The notes beneath the pieces were generated by a model, which worked only from the letters and a program-made list of their open reading frames with translations, was not told where the DNA came from and did no database searches. 64,000 bases of DNA from Acidimicrobiia bacterium (GTDB taxonomy: Bacteria; Actinomycetota; Acidimicrobiia; Acidimicrobiales; Poriferisodalaceae). Numbering within the stretch: position 1 is the stretch's first letter; each line of letters begins with the position of its first letter. The stretch is taken from contig JAJECP010000035.1 of NCBI GenBank assembly GCA_022821985.1, forward strand, positions 248,001-312,000, written 5' to 3'. Made by a program: the position numbers and the translations under genes. Shown piece after piece: positions 1 through 7,625 of the stretch.

Positions 1-561
1 GATCTCCTGAACGGTCATGCTGCTGCCGTTCTTGGGCTTGTCGTCATCGTCGCCGGCGTTCTGGTTCCCCTGTTGGTGCGGCCGACAGTTCGCCGGCCGC
101 GGGCTGACCGCGCAACGCTCTCGCTCTGCCTTCTCCCTGGCTTCGCGCTCGGCCTTCTCCCGGGCCTCTCGCTCTCTGGTCTCGCGTTCGGCCTTCTCTC
201 TGGCCTCCCGCTCAGCTTGCTCTCTGGCTGCCTTCTCCCTGGCCTCTCGCTCGGCTCGCTGTCTGGCTTCGCGTTCGGCTGCGGCTTGCTGGCGCTGACG
301 CTCGGCTTCGGCTCGCTGTTCCGGCGTTGCTGACTGGCCGCCGTTGCGCGGCCCGTCGCTGTCGCCGTTGCGGCCCGAAGGCGTGTTGTCGGAGTGAGTG
401 TGGCTCACGCTTTCGTTCCAGCATTGCTGGCCTGCGAATGGGTCATAGGCGCACAGGCGCACCGTTTGAGTGTGCGCCCCAGCGGGCGACACAGCGACGA
501 TGGCGAGCGTGGAAGCGGCCACAAGCAGCGCCATGAGCGCTGCGGGGGTTCGTTTGGTCAT
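1..561 (-). CDS. Secreted protein with long charged helical repeat (partial, 3' end outside window)
   Basis: An open frame runs from ATG at 561 to the left edge (187 codons, no stop). Residues 1 to about 28 form a signal peptide (MTKRT start, hydrophobic core, cleavage near PAGA). Next comes a motif block AHTQTVRLCAYDPF / QQCWNESVSHTH. Residues about 70-143 are almost only Glu, Ala, Arg, Lys and Gln in EAREKAERE-like units and should form a solvent-exposed single alpha helix or coiled coil. A Cys-Pro-Asn-Cys stretch and an acidic DDDDK segment follow. The N-terminal block matches the protein at 19688-21187 closely, so the two are paralogues. GGAG lies 10 bases before the ATG. Export is likely; the function is unknown, and a cell-surface or envelope role is inference. 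Confidence 0.75.
   Translation of the reverse strand, partial: MTKRTPAALMALLVAASTLAIVAVSPAGAHTQTVRLCAYDPFAGQQCWNESVSHTHSDNTPSGRNGDSDGPRNGGQSATPEQRAEAERQRQQAAAEREARQRAEREAREKAAREQAEREAREKAERETREREAREKAEREAREKAERERCAVSPRPANCRPHQQGNQNAGDDDDKPKNGSSMTVQEI
115..300. repeat. Degenerate tandem repeat encoding the EAREKAERE helix
   Basis: The plus strand shows recurring units of about 21-24 bases built from gcttcgcgctcggccttctc variants with 3-base phasing. On the minus strand they encode repeated Arg-Glu-Ala-Arg-Glu-Lys-Ala-Glu blocks of the left-edge secreted protein. The unit number could vary by slippage; that is inference. Confidence 0.7.
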
Positions 562-587
562 GGCGGGAGTACTCCGTTGTCAAGCAG

Positions 588-606
588 GTGGATATGCGTT
601 ATCCAC
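588..606. promoter_or_regulatory. Inverted repeat upstream of left-edge secreted protein
   Basis: Perfect 7-base arms GTGGATA (588-594) and TATCCAC (600-606) are separated by 5 bases, 27-45 bases upstream of the ATG at 561. The position suits an operator or a leader hairpin. No known regulator motif is recognised. Confidence 0.35.
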
Positions 607-680
607 GGCCGCGTCGCCCGATACGGAGGGACCCATGCATCTGTGCCGCCCGCGCGGCCGACGCGGCCGTGAATCGTTCG

Positions 681-698
681 TTTTGCGAGCGCGCAAAA
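681..698. other. Perfect 7-base-stem hairpin
   Basis: TTTTGCG, loop agcg, CGCAAAA. The flanking A and T runs within the stem allow a weak terminator in either direction, or a protein-binding palindrome. Confidence 0.3.
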
Positions 699-841
699 CA
701 GGCCGCAACGCATGCCTGGGGGCCGTCGGCTGTGCGCTACGGCCGGCAGGGCGTTTTGGAGCCGATGCCCAGCAGCCACACGGGCTTGGGGCCTGTCGAG
801 CCGATGGCGCCGGGTCGGCGGGCAGCGGCGGTGGGGCTGGG

Positions 842-870
842 TTGCAGGGCCTGTCGGGATCGGTTACTAT
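842..870 (+). promoter_or_regulatory. Sigma70-like promoter with no gene downstream
   Basis: TTGCAG (842-847), a spacer of exactly 17 bases, then TACTAT (865-870). The match to TTGACA/TATAAT is 4 of 6 and 4 of 6. No open frame of quality lies downstream on the plus strand before the end of selO. Confidence 0.35.
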
Positions 871-876
871 ACGAAC

Positions 877-958
877 GTTTAGCAACCGGCCAGAAACAAC
901 CTCTGACCAGCGGTTATGAATCGCCGCAGAGCGTCAGAGACGGCCTCTCGGAGGCCTT
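877..958 (+). ncRNA. Candidate small RNA of about 80 nt
   Basis: The interval begins just downstream of the promoter-like site at 842-870 and ends at the GC-rich hairpin GGCCTC-tcg-GAGGCC (942-956). Only two T follow the hairpin, so it is a weak intrinsic terminator at best. It could instead close the convergent selO transcript. No RNA family is recognised. Confidence 0.2.
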
Positions 959-1019
959 GAATTCGATATCTCGACTCTGAGGGCCGCTCGGATCGCCGGG
1001 TTTGCTTGGCAGTGACTCC

Positions 1020-2648
1020 CTAGGAGCTGCAGGAGAGCTGGCTGCAGCCGACTCGGGTGCGGGCCCAGTCGGGGCGCAGTGCCGCGTAGGACTCCCGGTC
1101 GGGCTGTTCGTCGTAAGGGCGACGCATCAGGTCGAGCAACTCACCGATGGCCTCGGGGCGGCCGCCGGTGGCGGCGTCGATGGCCAGCTGGGCCAGGTAG
1201 TTACGCAGGACGTACTTGGGATTGACCCGGTTCATCGCCTCGGCCCGTGCGGCGTCCGCGATGCCCAGCGCTCGCAACCGTGCCGCATAGCGCTCGACGA
1301 ACTCAGCGGTGGCTGAGCGCTGCTCGTCGGTGACCTCCGAAGGCTGGTAGTACGCGTCGGCGAGCGGGGCGATACGCGCAGCAGGCTCGACGCTCTCCGC
1401 GGTGTCCACGGTGGCGAGCCGTCGCCAGAAGACCGTCATGTCGGTCTCCACCAGCCGCAGCACTTCCAGCACGCCGTTCGCCAGCTCGCGGTCGGCTTCG
1501 GTCTCCAGCTCCGGCAGCCCGAGCTTGGCGGCCATCATCACCGACCATTGCGCCTCGAAGTAGGGCACGTAGCCGTCGAGGGCTGCCTGCAGCGGCTCGG
1601 CTTCGCCCACGAGCGGGTACAGCGCATTGGCGAGCTGCATGAGATTCCACTGGGCGACGGCCGGCTGGGTGCCGAAGCGGTAGCGGCGGTGCGCCGCATC
1701 GGTGGTGTTCGGGGTCCAATCGGGGTCGTAGTTGTCGAGCCAGCCGTAGGGGCCGTAATCGATCGTGAGGCCCAGGATCGACATGTTGTCGGTGTTCATG
1801 ACCCCGTGGACGAAGCCGACCCGCAGCCACTCGCACACCATGTCCGCCGTGCGCCGCACCACCTCGTCGAAGAAGCGCGCATACCGCTCCGGCGACGAGC
1901 TGCCGGACTCGGTGTGGGCAGCCAGGTCAGGAAAGTCGGCGCTGATGACGAAGTCGGTGAGCGTGCGCAACGTGTCGATGTCGCCGCGGGAAGCGAAGAT
2001 CTCGAAGTTCCCGAACCGCACGAACGAGGGCGCCACCCGGCAGACCACGGCCCCAGGTTCGAGCTCGGGATGGCCGTCGTAGAGCATGTCGCGCATCACC
2101 ATGCCGCCCGTCGCCACCAGGCTGAGCGCACGGGTTGTCGGCACGCCGAGGTGCGCCATGGCCTCGCTGCACAGGAACTCGCGCACCGAGCTGCGTAGCA
2201 CTGCCAGGCCGTCGGCGGTGCGGGAATACGGCGTGGGACCGGCGCCCTTGAGCTGCAGCGTCTGGTGCTGGCCGTTGCGGTCCACCACTTCGCCCAGCGC
2301 GATCGCCCGGCCGTCACCGAGCTGACCCGCCCAGTTGCCGAACTGGTGGCCGCCGTAGCAGTGAGCATGCGGGTCCATGCCATCGAGCAGCGTGCTGCCG
2401 CCGAACACCGCGGCGAACTCCGGATCGCTCGCCAGTTCGGCGTCGAAGCCGAGCAGGTCGAACATCTCTGCGCTGTGCGCCAGCAGGTGCGGTGCCGGCA
2501 CCGGCGTCGGCTCGACCCTCGAATAGCACGCGCCCACAACCTGTCGGCGGTTGTTACCGGCGTCGGGGTCGGCGGGGAGCGCGGCAGTGAAGCGGTTGTC
2601 GAAACTGACCTCGTCCAACGAGGAGATCGGCATCGTCGCAGTGCTCAC
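1020..2648 (-). CDS. selO: Protein adenylyltransferase SelO (YdiU/UPF0061)
   Basis: 542 residues, the usual length for SelO, a pseudokinase-fold enzyme that transfers AMP from ATP to proteins and is linked to redox stress. Visible family signatures are YGGHQFGNWAGQLGDGRA (98-115), the nucleotide-binding LQLKGAGPTPYSR (131-143), and the metal-binding and catalytic stretch HGVMNTDNMSILGLTIDYG (281-299). The chain ends in Cys-Ser-Ser; vertebrate SelO has selenocysteine-Ser-Ser there, so this is the Cys form. GTG start at 2648; the GTGA overlap with the mrp stop indicates translational coupling. Confidence 0.95.
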   Translation of the reverse strand: MSTATMPISSLDEVSFDNRFTAALPADPDAGNNRRQVVGACYSRVEPTPVPAPHLLAHSAEMFDLLGFDAELASDPEFAAVFGGSTLLDGMDPHAHCYGGHQFGNWAGQLGDGRAIALGEVVDRNGQHQTLQLKGAGPTPYSRTADGLAVLRSSVREFLCSEAMAHLGVPTTRALSLVATGGMVMRDMLYDGHPELEPGAVVCRVAPSFVRFGNFEIFASRGDIDTLRTLTDFVISADFPDLAAHTESGSSSPERYARFFDEVVRRTADMVCEWLRVGFVHGVMNTDNMSILGLTIDYGPYGWLDNYDPDWTPNTTDAAHRRYRFGTQPAVAQWNLMQLANALYPLVGEAEPLQAALDGYVPYFEAQWSVMMAAKLGLPELETEADRELANGVLEVLRLVETDMTVFWRRLATVDTAESVEPAARIAPLADAYYQPSEVTDEQRSATAEFVERYAARLRALGIADAARAEAMNRVNPKYVLRNYLAQLAIDAATGGRPEAIGELLDLMRRPYDEQPDRESYAALRPDWARTRVGCSQLSCSS

Positions 2649-3829
2649 AGCAGCTTCAACCCCTCGTTGTAGCGACGGGTGGGCAGATGTTCCTCGCAGA
2701 GCAGGCGCGCCATGTCCTGGAACACACCGGCCGTCTCGCTGCTGGGATCTGCCGCAGCGATCGGCATGCCCTCGTCGCCGCCCGCGCGCAATTGGGGCAC
2801 GAGGGGCACCTGGCCCAGCAACGGCACCTCCAGCTCGTCAGCGAGCGCCTGGCCGCCTCCGGAGCCGAACAGCTCGTAGCGCTTGCCGTCGTCGCCCGTG
2901 AACCAGCTCATGTTCTCGATCACTGCCCGCACCTGCAGGTTGACCCGCCCCGCCATCTGGGCTGCGCGCTGGGCAACCTTCTGAGCTGCTGGCTGCGGTG
3001 TGGTCACCACCAGCATCTCTGAGCGGGGCAGGAACTGCGCCAGCGACAGCGAGATGTCGCCGGTGCCGGGCGGCAGATCGATGAGCAGATGGTCTGGCTC
3101 GTCCCAGAAGACATCGGTGAGGAATTGCTCGAGCGCCTTGTGCAGCATCGGGCCACGCCAGATCACCGGCTGGTCCTCGCGTGCGAAGAAGCCCATCGAC
3201 ATGCACCGCACGCCGTGCGCCTCGGTGGGCACCACCATCTGGTCGATCACCGTGGGCGGGCGCTGCACGCCGAGCATCCGGGGAATGGAGAAGCCCCACA
3301 CATCGGCATCGATGACAGCGGTGCGCGTGCCGCGCTGGGCGAGCGCTATCGCAAGGTTGACGGTCACGCTGGACTTGCCGACGCCGCCCTTGCCGCTGGC
3401 CACGAGCAGCACGCGGGTCTTGTTGCCTGCCTGGGCGAATGGCACCTCGCGGCCTTCGGCGTGTCCGTGGCCAGCCTGGGTACCGGCGGTGGCCGCCGGG
3501 TCGCCGATGAGCTGGGCCCGCAGCGCCGACTGCTCGGCCTCGTCCATCACGGTGAACTCCACGACCACGTCGTCGATGCCGTCGAGAGCGCACCCCGCCT
3601 CGCTCACGGCGTGCGAAACGTGGCCGGCAGCCGGCCAGTCGTTCGACGGCAAGGCCACGAGCACCTGCGCAGCACGCCCGGCGACTGCGGCGGCCCGCAG
3701 CATGCCCATCTGGCCGATGGGCCGGCGCAGCTCGGGGTCGATCACGTCAGCCACCGCAGCGGCCAACTGCTGATCAGTGACGCTGACTGGGCCGCCGTTG
3801 GCGGATGACCCTCGACGCTTGCCCTTCAC
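2645..3829 (-). CDS. mrp: Mrp/NBP35-family iron-sulfur cluster carrier ATPase (ApbC-like)
   Basis: 394 residues from GTG 3829, chosen because AGGGG lies upstream and the longer frame would read through the divergent gene that starts near 4020. An N-terminal FSCA/DUF59-like domain (about 18-95) is followed by a P-loop ATPase domain with deviant Walker A GKGGVGKSS (146-154). The family binds and hands over Fe-S clusters in the cytosol. The CPxC cluster-binding pair expected after ENMSWF is absent (the sequence reads TGDDGKRYELFG), which I recall as common in actinobacterial Mrp. The gene is co-transcribed with selO. Confidence 0.92.
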   Translation of the reverse strand: MKGKRRGSSANGGPVSVTDQQLAAAVADVIDPELRRPIGQMGMLRAAAVAGRAAQVLVALPSNDWPAAGHVSHAVSEAGCALDGIDDVVVEFTVMDEAEQSALRAQLIGDPAATAGTQAGHGHAEGREVPFAQAGNKTRVLLVASGKGGVGKSSVTVNLAIALAQRGTRTAVIDADVWGFSIPRMLGVQRPPTVIDQMVVPTEAHGVRCMSMGFFAREDQPVIWRGPMLHKALEQFLTDVFWDEPDHLLIDLPPGTGDISLSLAQFLPRSEMLVVTTPQPAAQKVAQRAAQMAGRVNLQVRAVIENMSWFTGDDGKRYELFGSGGGQALADELEVPLLGQVPLVPQLRAGGDEGMPIAAADPSSETAGVFQDMARLLCEEHLPTRRYNEGLKLL

Positions 3830-4019
3830 TGGTGCCCCTGACCGGTTGCGATCGCTTGCCGCGTGGTGACTGCACCGGCATTGCAGCCGCACCTGCCGTT
3901 CGCCAAGCACGCTACTGCCGCCCTCCGTGATCCGGTGGCTGATCGGTGCCATCGGATGTGGACGAAGTACTATCGCCAAGCTTCGGCACGAGAATGGATG
4001 CATGACCCACGGAGTCCCA

Positions 4020-4931
4020 GTGAAACAACGAACGCGATATTGCGCCTTGATCACCACCCTGACCTTGGCGGGCAGCTTCTTGGTGCCAGTGCCTGCCGCA
4101 GCCGAGGTCTCGATGGGCATCGACCCCGGCAACGAACTGCACGAGGACCTATTCCGCGACCAGCCCGCTACTGGCGAAGAAACCGACCCCGGTACCGACG
4201 GCGAGGAGTCCGCGCCCGGCGACAAAGGGGACAGCTCCGGCGCCGAGATTCAGCCCGCTAACAACGAGGCGATTGGGGATCTGCTGCCCGAGACGACGAT
4301 CGGGCCCGACGACTTCACCGAGGTAGCCACATACGAGACCAACTGGGCACGCGGTGACGTGATCCCCACCGCAATCCAGCTTCTCTCCGACGGCTCCGAT
4401 GTCGAAGGCGTTGAGCTGTTCACGCACGAACCTGACGATCGAACGCTGTTCGCTGCGCTGCTCTTGATCGACAGCCACGAGGCACCCACCGAGTACCGGT
4501 TCGAGAATGCGGTACCTGACGGCCACACCGCTGAATTGCAGCCGGATGGTTCAGTGAGGTTCTTCGATTCCAATGGCAACGAATCGGGCGGTATCGCTTC
4601 GCCATGGGCCCTCGACTCCAACGGCGGTGCAGTGCCCACCCGCTACGTCCTCGACGGCACAACCCTCATCCAAATCGTCGAGCACAAGAGCGCTGCGTAC
4701 CCCGTGGTAGCTGACCCCGCGTGGTTTCTGGCCGCCGTCGTGCTGGCACGGCTCGCGGCTCCCACGGCTGCGGCCGTGCTGTCGACTTGTGGCCGATCGC
4801 AGTGCATGGCGATCGTCAGGACCACTGGCAGCGCCGTCTACAATCACGTCAGGCCCCGCGGCGGCTCATCTGGCGGTGGCCGTCCAACCAATACCCCGAC
4901 ATGCAGTGCAAGAAACCCGAGTGGATGCTGA
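4020..4931 (+). CDS. Secreted protein with YPVVADP motif
   Basis: 303 residues from GTG 4020 with GGAG five bases upstream; ATG 4002 is an in-frame alternative. A signal peptide (KQRTRYC, a hydrophobic core, cleavage after PAAA, about residue 28) is followed by an acidic, Pro/Gly-rich region and then a compact domain with the motif AYPVVADPAW at about 225-235. That motif recurs in many uncharacterised actinobacterial secreted proteins. A hydrophobic stretch (FLAAVVLARLAAPTAAAVL) and a Cys-rich Gly/Ser tail close the protein. Function unknown. The next gene, 73 bases downstream on the same strand, may be a partner. Confidence 0.7.
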   Translation: MKQRTRYCALITTLTLAGSFLVPVPAAAEVSMGIDPGNELHEDLFRDQPATGEETDPGTDGEESAPGDKGDSSGAEIQPANNEAIGDLLPETTIGPDDFTEVATYETNWARGDVIPTAIQLLSDGSDVEGVELFTHEPDDRTLFAALLLIDSHEAPTEYRFENAVPDGHTAELQPDGSVRFFDSNGNESGGIASPWALDSNGGAVPTRYVLDGTTLIQIVEHKSAAYPVVADPAWFLAAVVLARLAAPTAAAVLSTCGRSQCMAIVRTTGSAVYNHVRPRGGSSGGGRPTNTPTCSARNPSGC

Positions 4932-5004
4932 ATGGGGCGACGAGCATCGCTGTGCATCAGAGTTGTCCGTTGTGGCACCTTGAATTCGGGAGTCGGCTGA
5001 GGCG

Positions 5005-5511
5005 ATGGCATGGGTAGCGGAAACGTTCCGCAGGGTCCGCTGGTCTGACGGAGGTCTCGTCAGTTATCGGCAAGACCGTGTCGCGCTTGGCCTCCACCTG
5101 TGGTCCCAGGCATCGGGCGTCACCGTGACCATCCTGTGTATTATCTCTTCGAGTTGGGCGGCGTGGTGGGTGCTGATACCGCTGAGTATTGCGCACAGCG
5201 TCGGGTTGGAACTCGTCGCAAGGAACCGCTTGCGGCGCGTCGCGCTGCGGGTCGATGCCCTCGGCAGTGCAGGGCAAGCACTGGTCAAGATGGGTCCCGG
5301 TCACTGGATCAATCAGCAGTTCAGCCGCTTCGACGACTACGGGATTCGGCTTTGCGATCGGAAGGCAGAGGAGTTCCAGGCTCGAGGCGAGGCGGCGCTG
5401 GCCAAGGGAAACCAACGTTCTGCCGCGAGGTACCTACGACGTGCTGAGCGCGAACGCAAGTACAGCAAGTGGGCTAGGCACCTCGCCGAGCGCCATCCCC
5501 ATCCATTCTGA
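5005..5511 (+). CDS. Small membrane protein, unknown function
   Basis: 168 residues. Two closely spaced transmembrane segments (about 34-52 and 55-72) are followed by a basic, helical cytoplasmic tail (RNRLRRVALR, then a Lys/Arg/Ala-rich end). I recognise no family. The ribosome site is weak. It follows the YPVVADP secreted protein on the same strand and converges on ccmH. Confidence 0.55.
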   Translation: MAWVAETFRRVRWSDGGLVSYRQDRVALGLHLWSQASGVTVTILCIISSSWAAWWVLIPLSIAHSVGLELVARNRLRRVALRVDALGSAGQALVKMGPGHWINQQFSRFDDYGIRLCDRKAEEFQARGEAALAKGNQRSAARYLRRAERERKYSKWARHLAERHPHPF

Positions 5512-5571
5512 AGTCGTCCAATAGTCGTCAAAGCAGCTAACTGTGAGCTCTCGCAGGCGCTTCGCGGTCGG

Positions 5572-6825
5572 CTATTCGAGTTCGGCTTGCATTTCGGTGA
5601 TTGCGTTTTCGAGCGCGGCGGCCATTGCGGGGGGCGGGTTGCGTTGCAGCGCTGCGCCGTAGTAGCCGATGGCAGCTTCGAGGTCGCGCTCGATGAAGCG
5701 GGCTGTGTAGCCGCGGAATACCCACGGATCGAATTCGCCGGGGTCGAGTGCTACGGCAGCGTCGAGCGACGCAATGCCGGCGACGATGAGCTCGCGGTCG
5801 GGGATGCGCACCAGCAGCCAGCCGCGCAACGCCAGTGCCTCGGTGTCGCTTGGGTCGTCCGCGAGGACGCGGTCCAGATCCACGAGGGCCGACTGCAGAT
5901 CGCATTCGGCTGAGGGAGCATCGGTCGCCTCGCCAGCACCGGACGGCTCCTGCGAAGACACCGACTCGCAGTGACGCAGGTGCAGGCGGGCTGACAGCAC
6001 CAGAGCGCCGCGCAGGTCGGGATCGAGCCGGAAGATCTCCTCCAGCGTGGCGCGGGACTCATCGAGTTGATTTGCAGCGAACTGGCGCTGTGCATCAAGG
6101 AGCAATGAACGGGCTGATCGGTCGATGTCGCCTGTCAAGGTCTCGCCCGACAGGCGCAGCCCTGCCGAGCGCGCCACCAACACGCCCGCTACCGCCCCGA
6201 CGAGCACCAGTGCACTGACCGTGACCACCGTCGCGCTGCGCCAGCCGGTTCCGCGGCCACGCTTGCCCGGCAGATCGAGGTTGCCGGCTGCGGTGGATGC
6301 GTCCCCGACTGTGCCGCCTTCGGCCTCGGCGCCGTCGCCATCAGACCGATCCCCGTCAGCATCGGGTGCGCCGGCGCGGGCTTTCCAGCGGCGGGTCGCA
6401 GCCCACAACCCTGCTGCGGCCGCGGCGAAGGCGGCCACCGGCAGCGCCCACACGAGCGTGCCCACCCCCTCCCCCGGCGGCAGCGCGTTCACGTCGTCGC
6501 CGTAGGCGGCGGCAAGGTCGGCCCTGATCTCGGTATCGCTGCGGCCGGCATCCACCCACATGTCGATCTGCCGGCGCATGGCTGCCGCCGCTGGCGCATT
6601 CGATTCGAGCACGCTCTGGCCGTCGCAGACCGGGCAGAGCGTCGCCTTCTTCAGCTCATACGCACGCTCGGCCTCTGTCGCCGGCGGGCGCGTCGCCGTC
6701 GCGGCGAGCACCGCAGCGACGATGGCCACAGCGGTCACGGCCAGCCAGCCAATGCGCCGCATTCCTGAACCGCCTCGGCTCGGTGCAATCGGCTGCGTTT
6801 GCGATGTTGCTCCTAAGTCGCTCAT
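5572..6825 (-). CDS. ccmH: Cytochrome c maturation protein CcmH (with CcmI-like TPR tail)
   Basis: 417 residues from ATG 6825, giving an ATGA overlap with ccmG; a longer frame would overlap ccmG by more than 50 bases. After an N-terminal membrane anchor comes the CcmH heme-ligation motif LCPVCDGQS with the redox Cys pair at 64 and 67, a transmembrane helix (about 122-143), a low-complexity linker, a third hydrophobic segment and a C-terminal TPR-like region resembling CcmI. The family reduces the apocytochrome CXXCH motif and presents it to CcmF in the periplasmic-side space. Last gene of the operon. Confidence 0.9.
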   Translation of the reverse strand: MSDLGATSQTQPIAPSRGGSGMRRIGWLAVTAVAIVAAVLAATATRPPATEAERAYELKKATLCPVCDGQSVLESNAPAAAAMRRQIDMWVDAGRSDTEIRADLAAAYGDDVNALPPGEGVGTLVWALPVAAFAAAAAGLWAATRRWKARAGAPDADGDRSDGDGAEAEGGTVGDASTAAGNLDLPGKRGRGTGWRSATVVTVSALVLVGAVAGVLVARSAGLRLSGETLTGDIDRSARSLLLDAQRQFAANQLDESRATLEEIFRLDPDLRGALVLSARLHLRHCESVSSQEPSGAGEATDAPSAECDLQSALVDLDRVLADDPSDTEALALRGWLLVRIPDRELIVAGIASLDAAVALDPGEFDPWVFRGYTARFIERDLEAAIGYYGAALQRNPPPAMAAALENAITEMQAELE

Positions 6826-7625
6826 GGTGGGCCCAGAGGCTGAGCGCCGGGCCCGAGCGGCCCGTGAGCCCGTGTCCAATCAGAACTGGAGACAAGAGCG
6901 GGAGATGATGGGGCTGCTGCATCACCATTCGCGGCGCCCAGCAACAGTTCGATGACCGCGTCGGGATCGTCGGCGCTGATCTGTCCTTGCCAGCGAGCTG
7001 CCACGATGCCGTCGGGTGTGATCAGGAACGACTCGGGCGGCCGCAGCACGCCGAACTCCACCGCCCAGCGGGAATCGGGATCGTCGACGACCGACCAGTC
7101 GCCGCCGAGGCGCTTGTAGAACGCAATCGCGTCGGATGTCCGGTCGCCGAACGGCACGGACACCAAGACGCCATCGTGGGAATGGCGAGCTGCCCACGTC
7201 GCAAGCGCAGGGTGTTCGCGGTCGCACGGCACGCACCACGACGCAAAGAAGTTGACCAGCACCCACCGCGGATTCGACGACAGCGGGCCCACGGCGTCGA
7301 TGTCGAAACGCGCCACGTCATCGGGGCCGATCCGCACCCCCGGCAAGGCCTGCGCGCCGCCGGCATCGAAGAACGACTCGGGCGGCCAGATGAGCTCGCC
7401 GCGCAATGGCGGGACCAACTCGCCGATGAGCGGGCTCGCGGCACGGATGCTGCCGCCGTCAGAATCACGTGTCGCCAGCAGTGCAATCAGGCCGACGGCC
7501 ACCAGACCCACGAGCACCGCCGCAACCCGCACCCACGAGCGGCTCCGTCGCCTTCCCGAGTCGCTGCTGTTGCCGGATGGAGCCTGCGGCTCAACGCGCG
7601 ACGCATCGTTGGATGGCGGAATCAC
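6822..7625 (-). CDS. ccmG: Thiol:disulfide oxidoreductase CcmG/DsbE (ResA-like)
   Basis: 267 residues from GTG 7625, which overlaps the ccmF stop as GTGA. One transmembrane anchor (about 31-52) precedes an extracytoplasmic thioredoxin fold with active site WCVPC (130-134). The family keeps apocytochrome cysteines reduced for heme attachment. The gene is locked into the ccm operon on both sides by 4-base overlaps. The longer open frame upstream has no ribosome site and lies inside ccmF. Confidence 0.92.
   Translation of the reverse strand: MIPPSNDASRVEPQAPSGNSSDSGRRRSRSWVRVAAVLVGLVAVGLIALLATRDSDGGSIRAASPLIGELVPPLRGELIWPPESFFDAGGAQALPGVRIGPDDVARFDIDAVGPLSSNPRWVLVNFFASWCVPCDREHPALATWAARHSHDGVLVSVPFGDRTSDAIAFYKRLGGDWSVVDDPDSRWAVEFGVLRPPESFLITPDGIVAARWQGQISADDPDAVIELLLGAANGDAAAPSSPALVSSSDWTRAHGPLGPGAQPLGPP

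Larger units (their letters stand above)
562..1019. other. 458-base gap without a convincing protein gene
   Basis: Frames here are short, overlapping and of poor composition. The gap holds the inverted repeat at 588-606, a hairpin TTTTGCG-agcg-CGCAAAA at 681-698, a sigma70-like promoter at 842-870 and a hairpin at 942-956. It separates the left-edge gene from the 3' end of selO. Confidence 0.6.

Noticed and set aside
17-333. Plus-strand Leu/Ser-rich repetitive proteins at the left edge
   Set aside because: They are the complement of the EAREKAERE repeat; the minus strand has the signal peptide and a paralogue.
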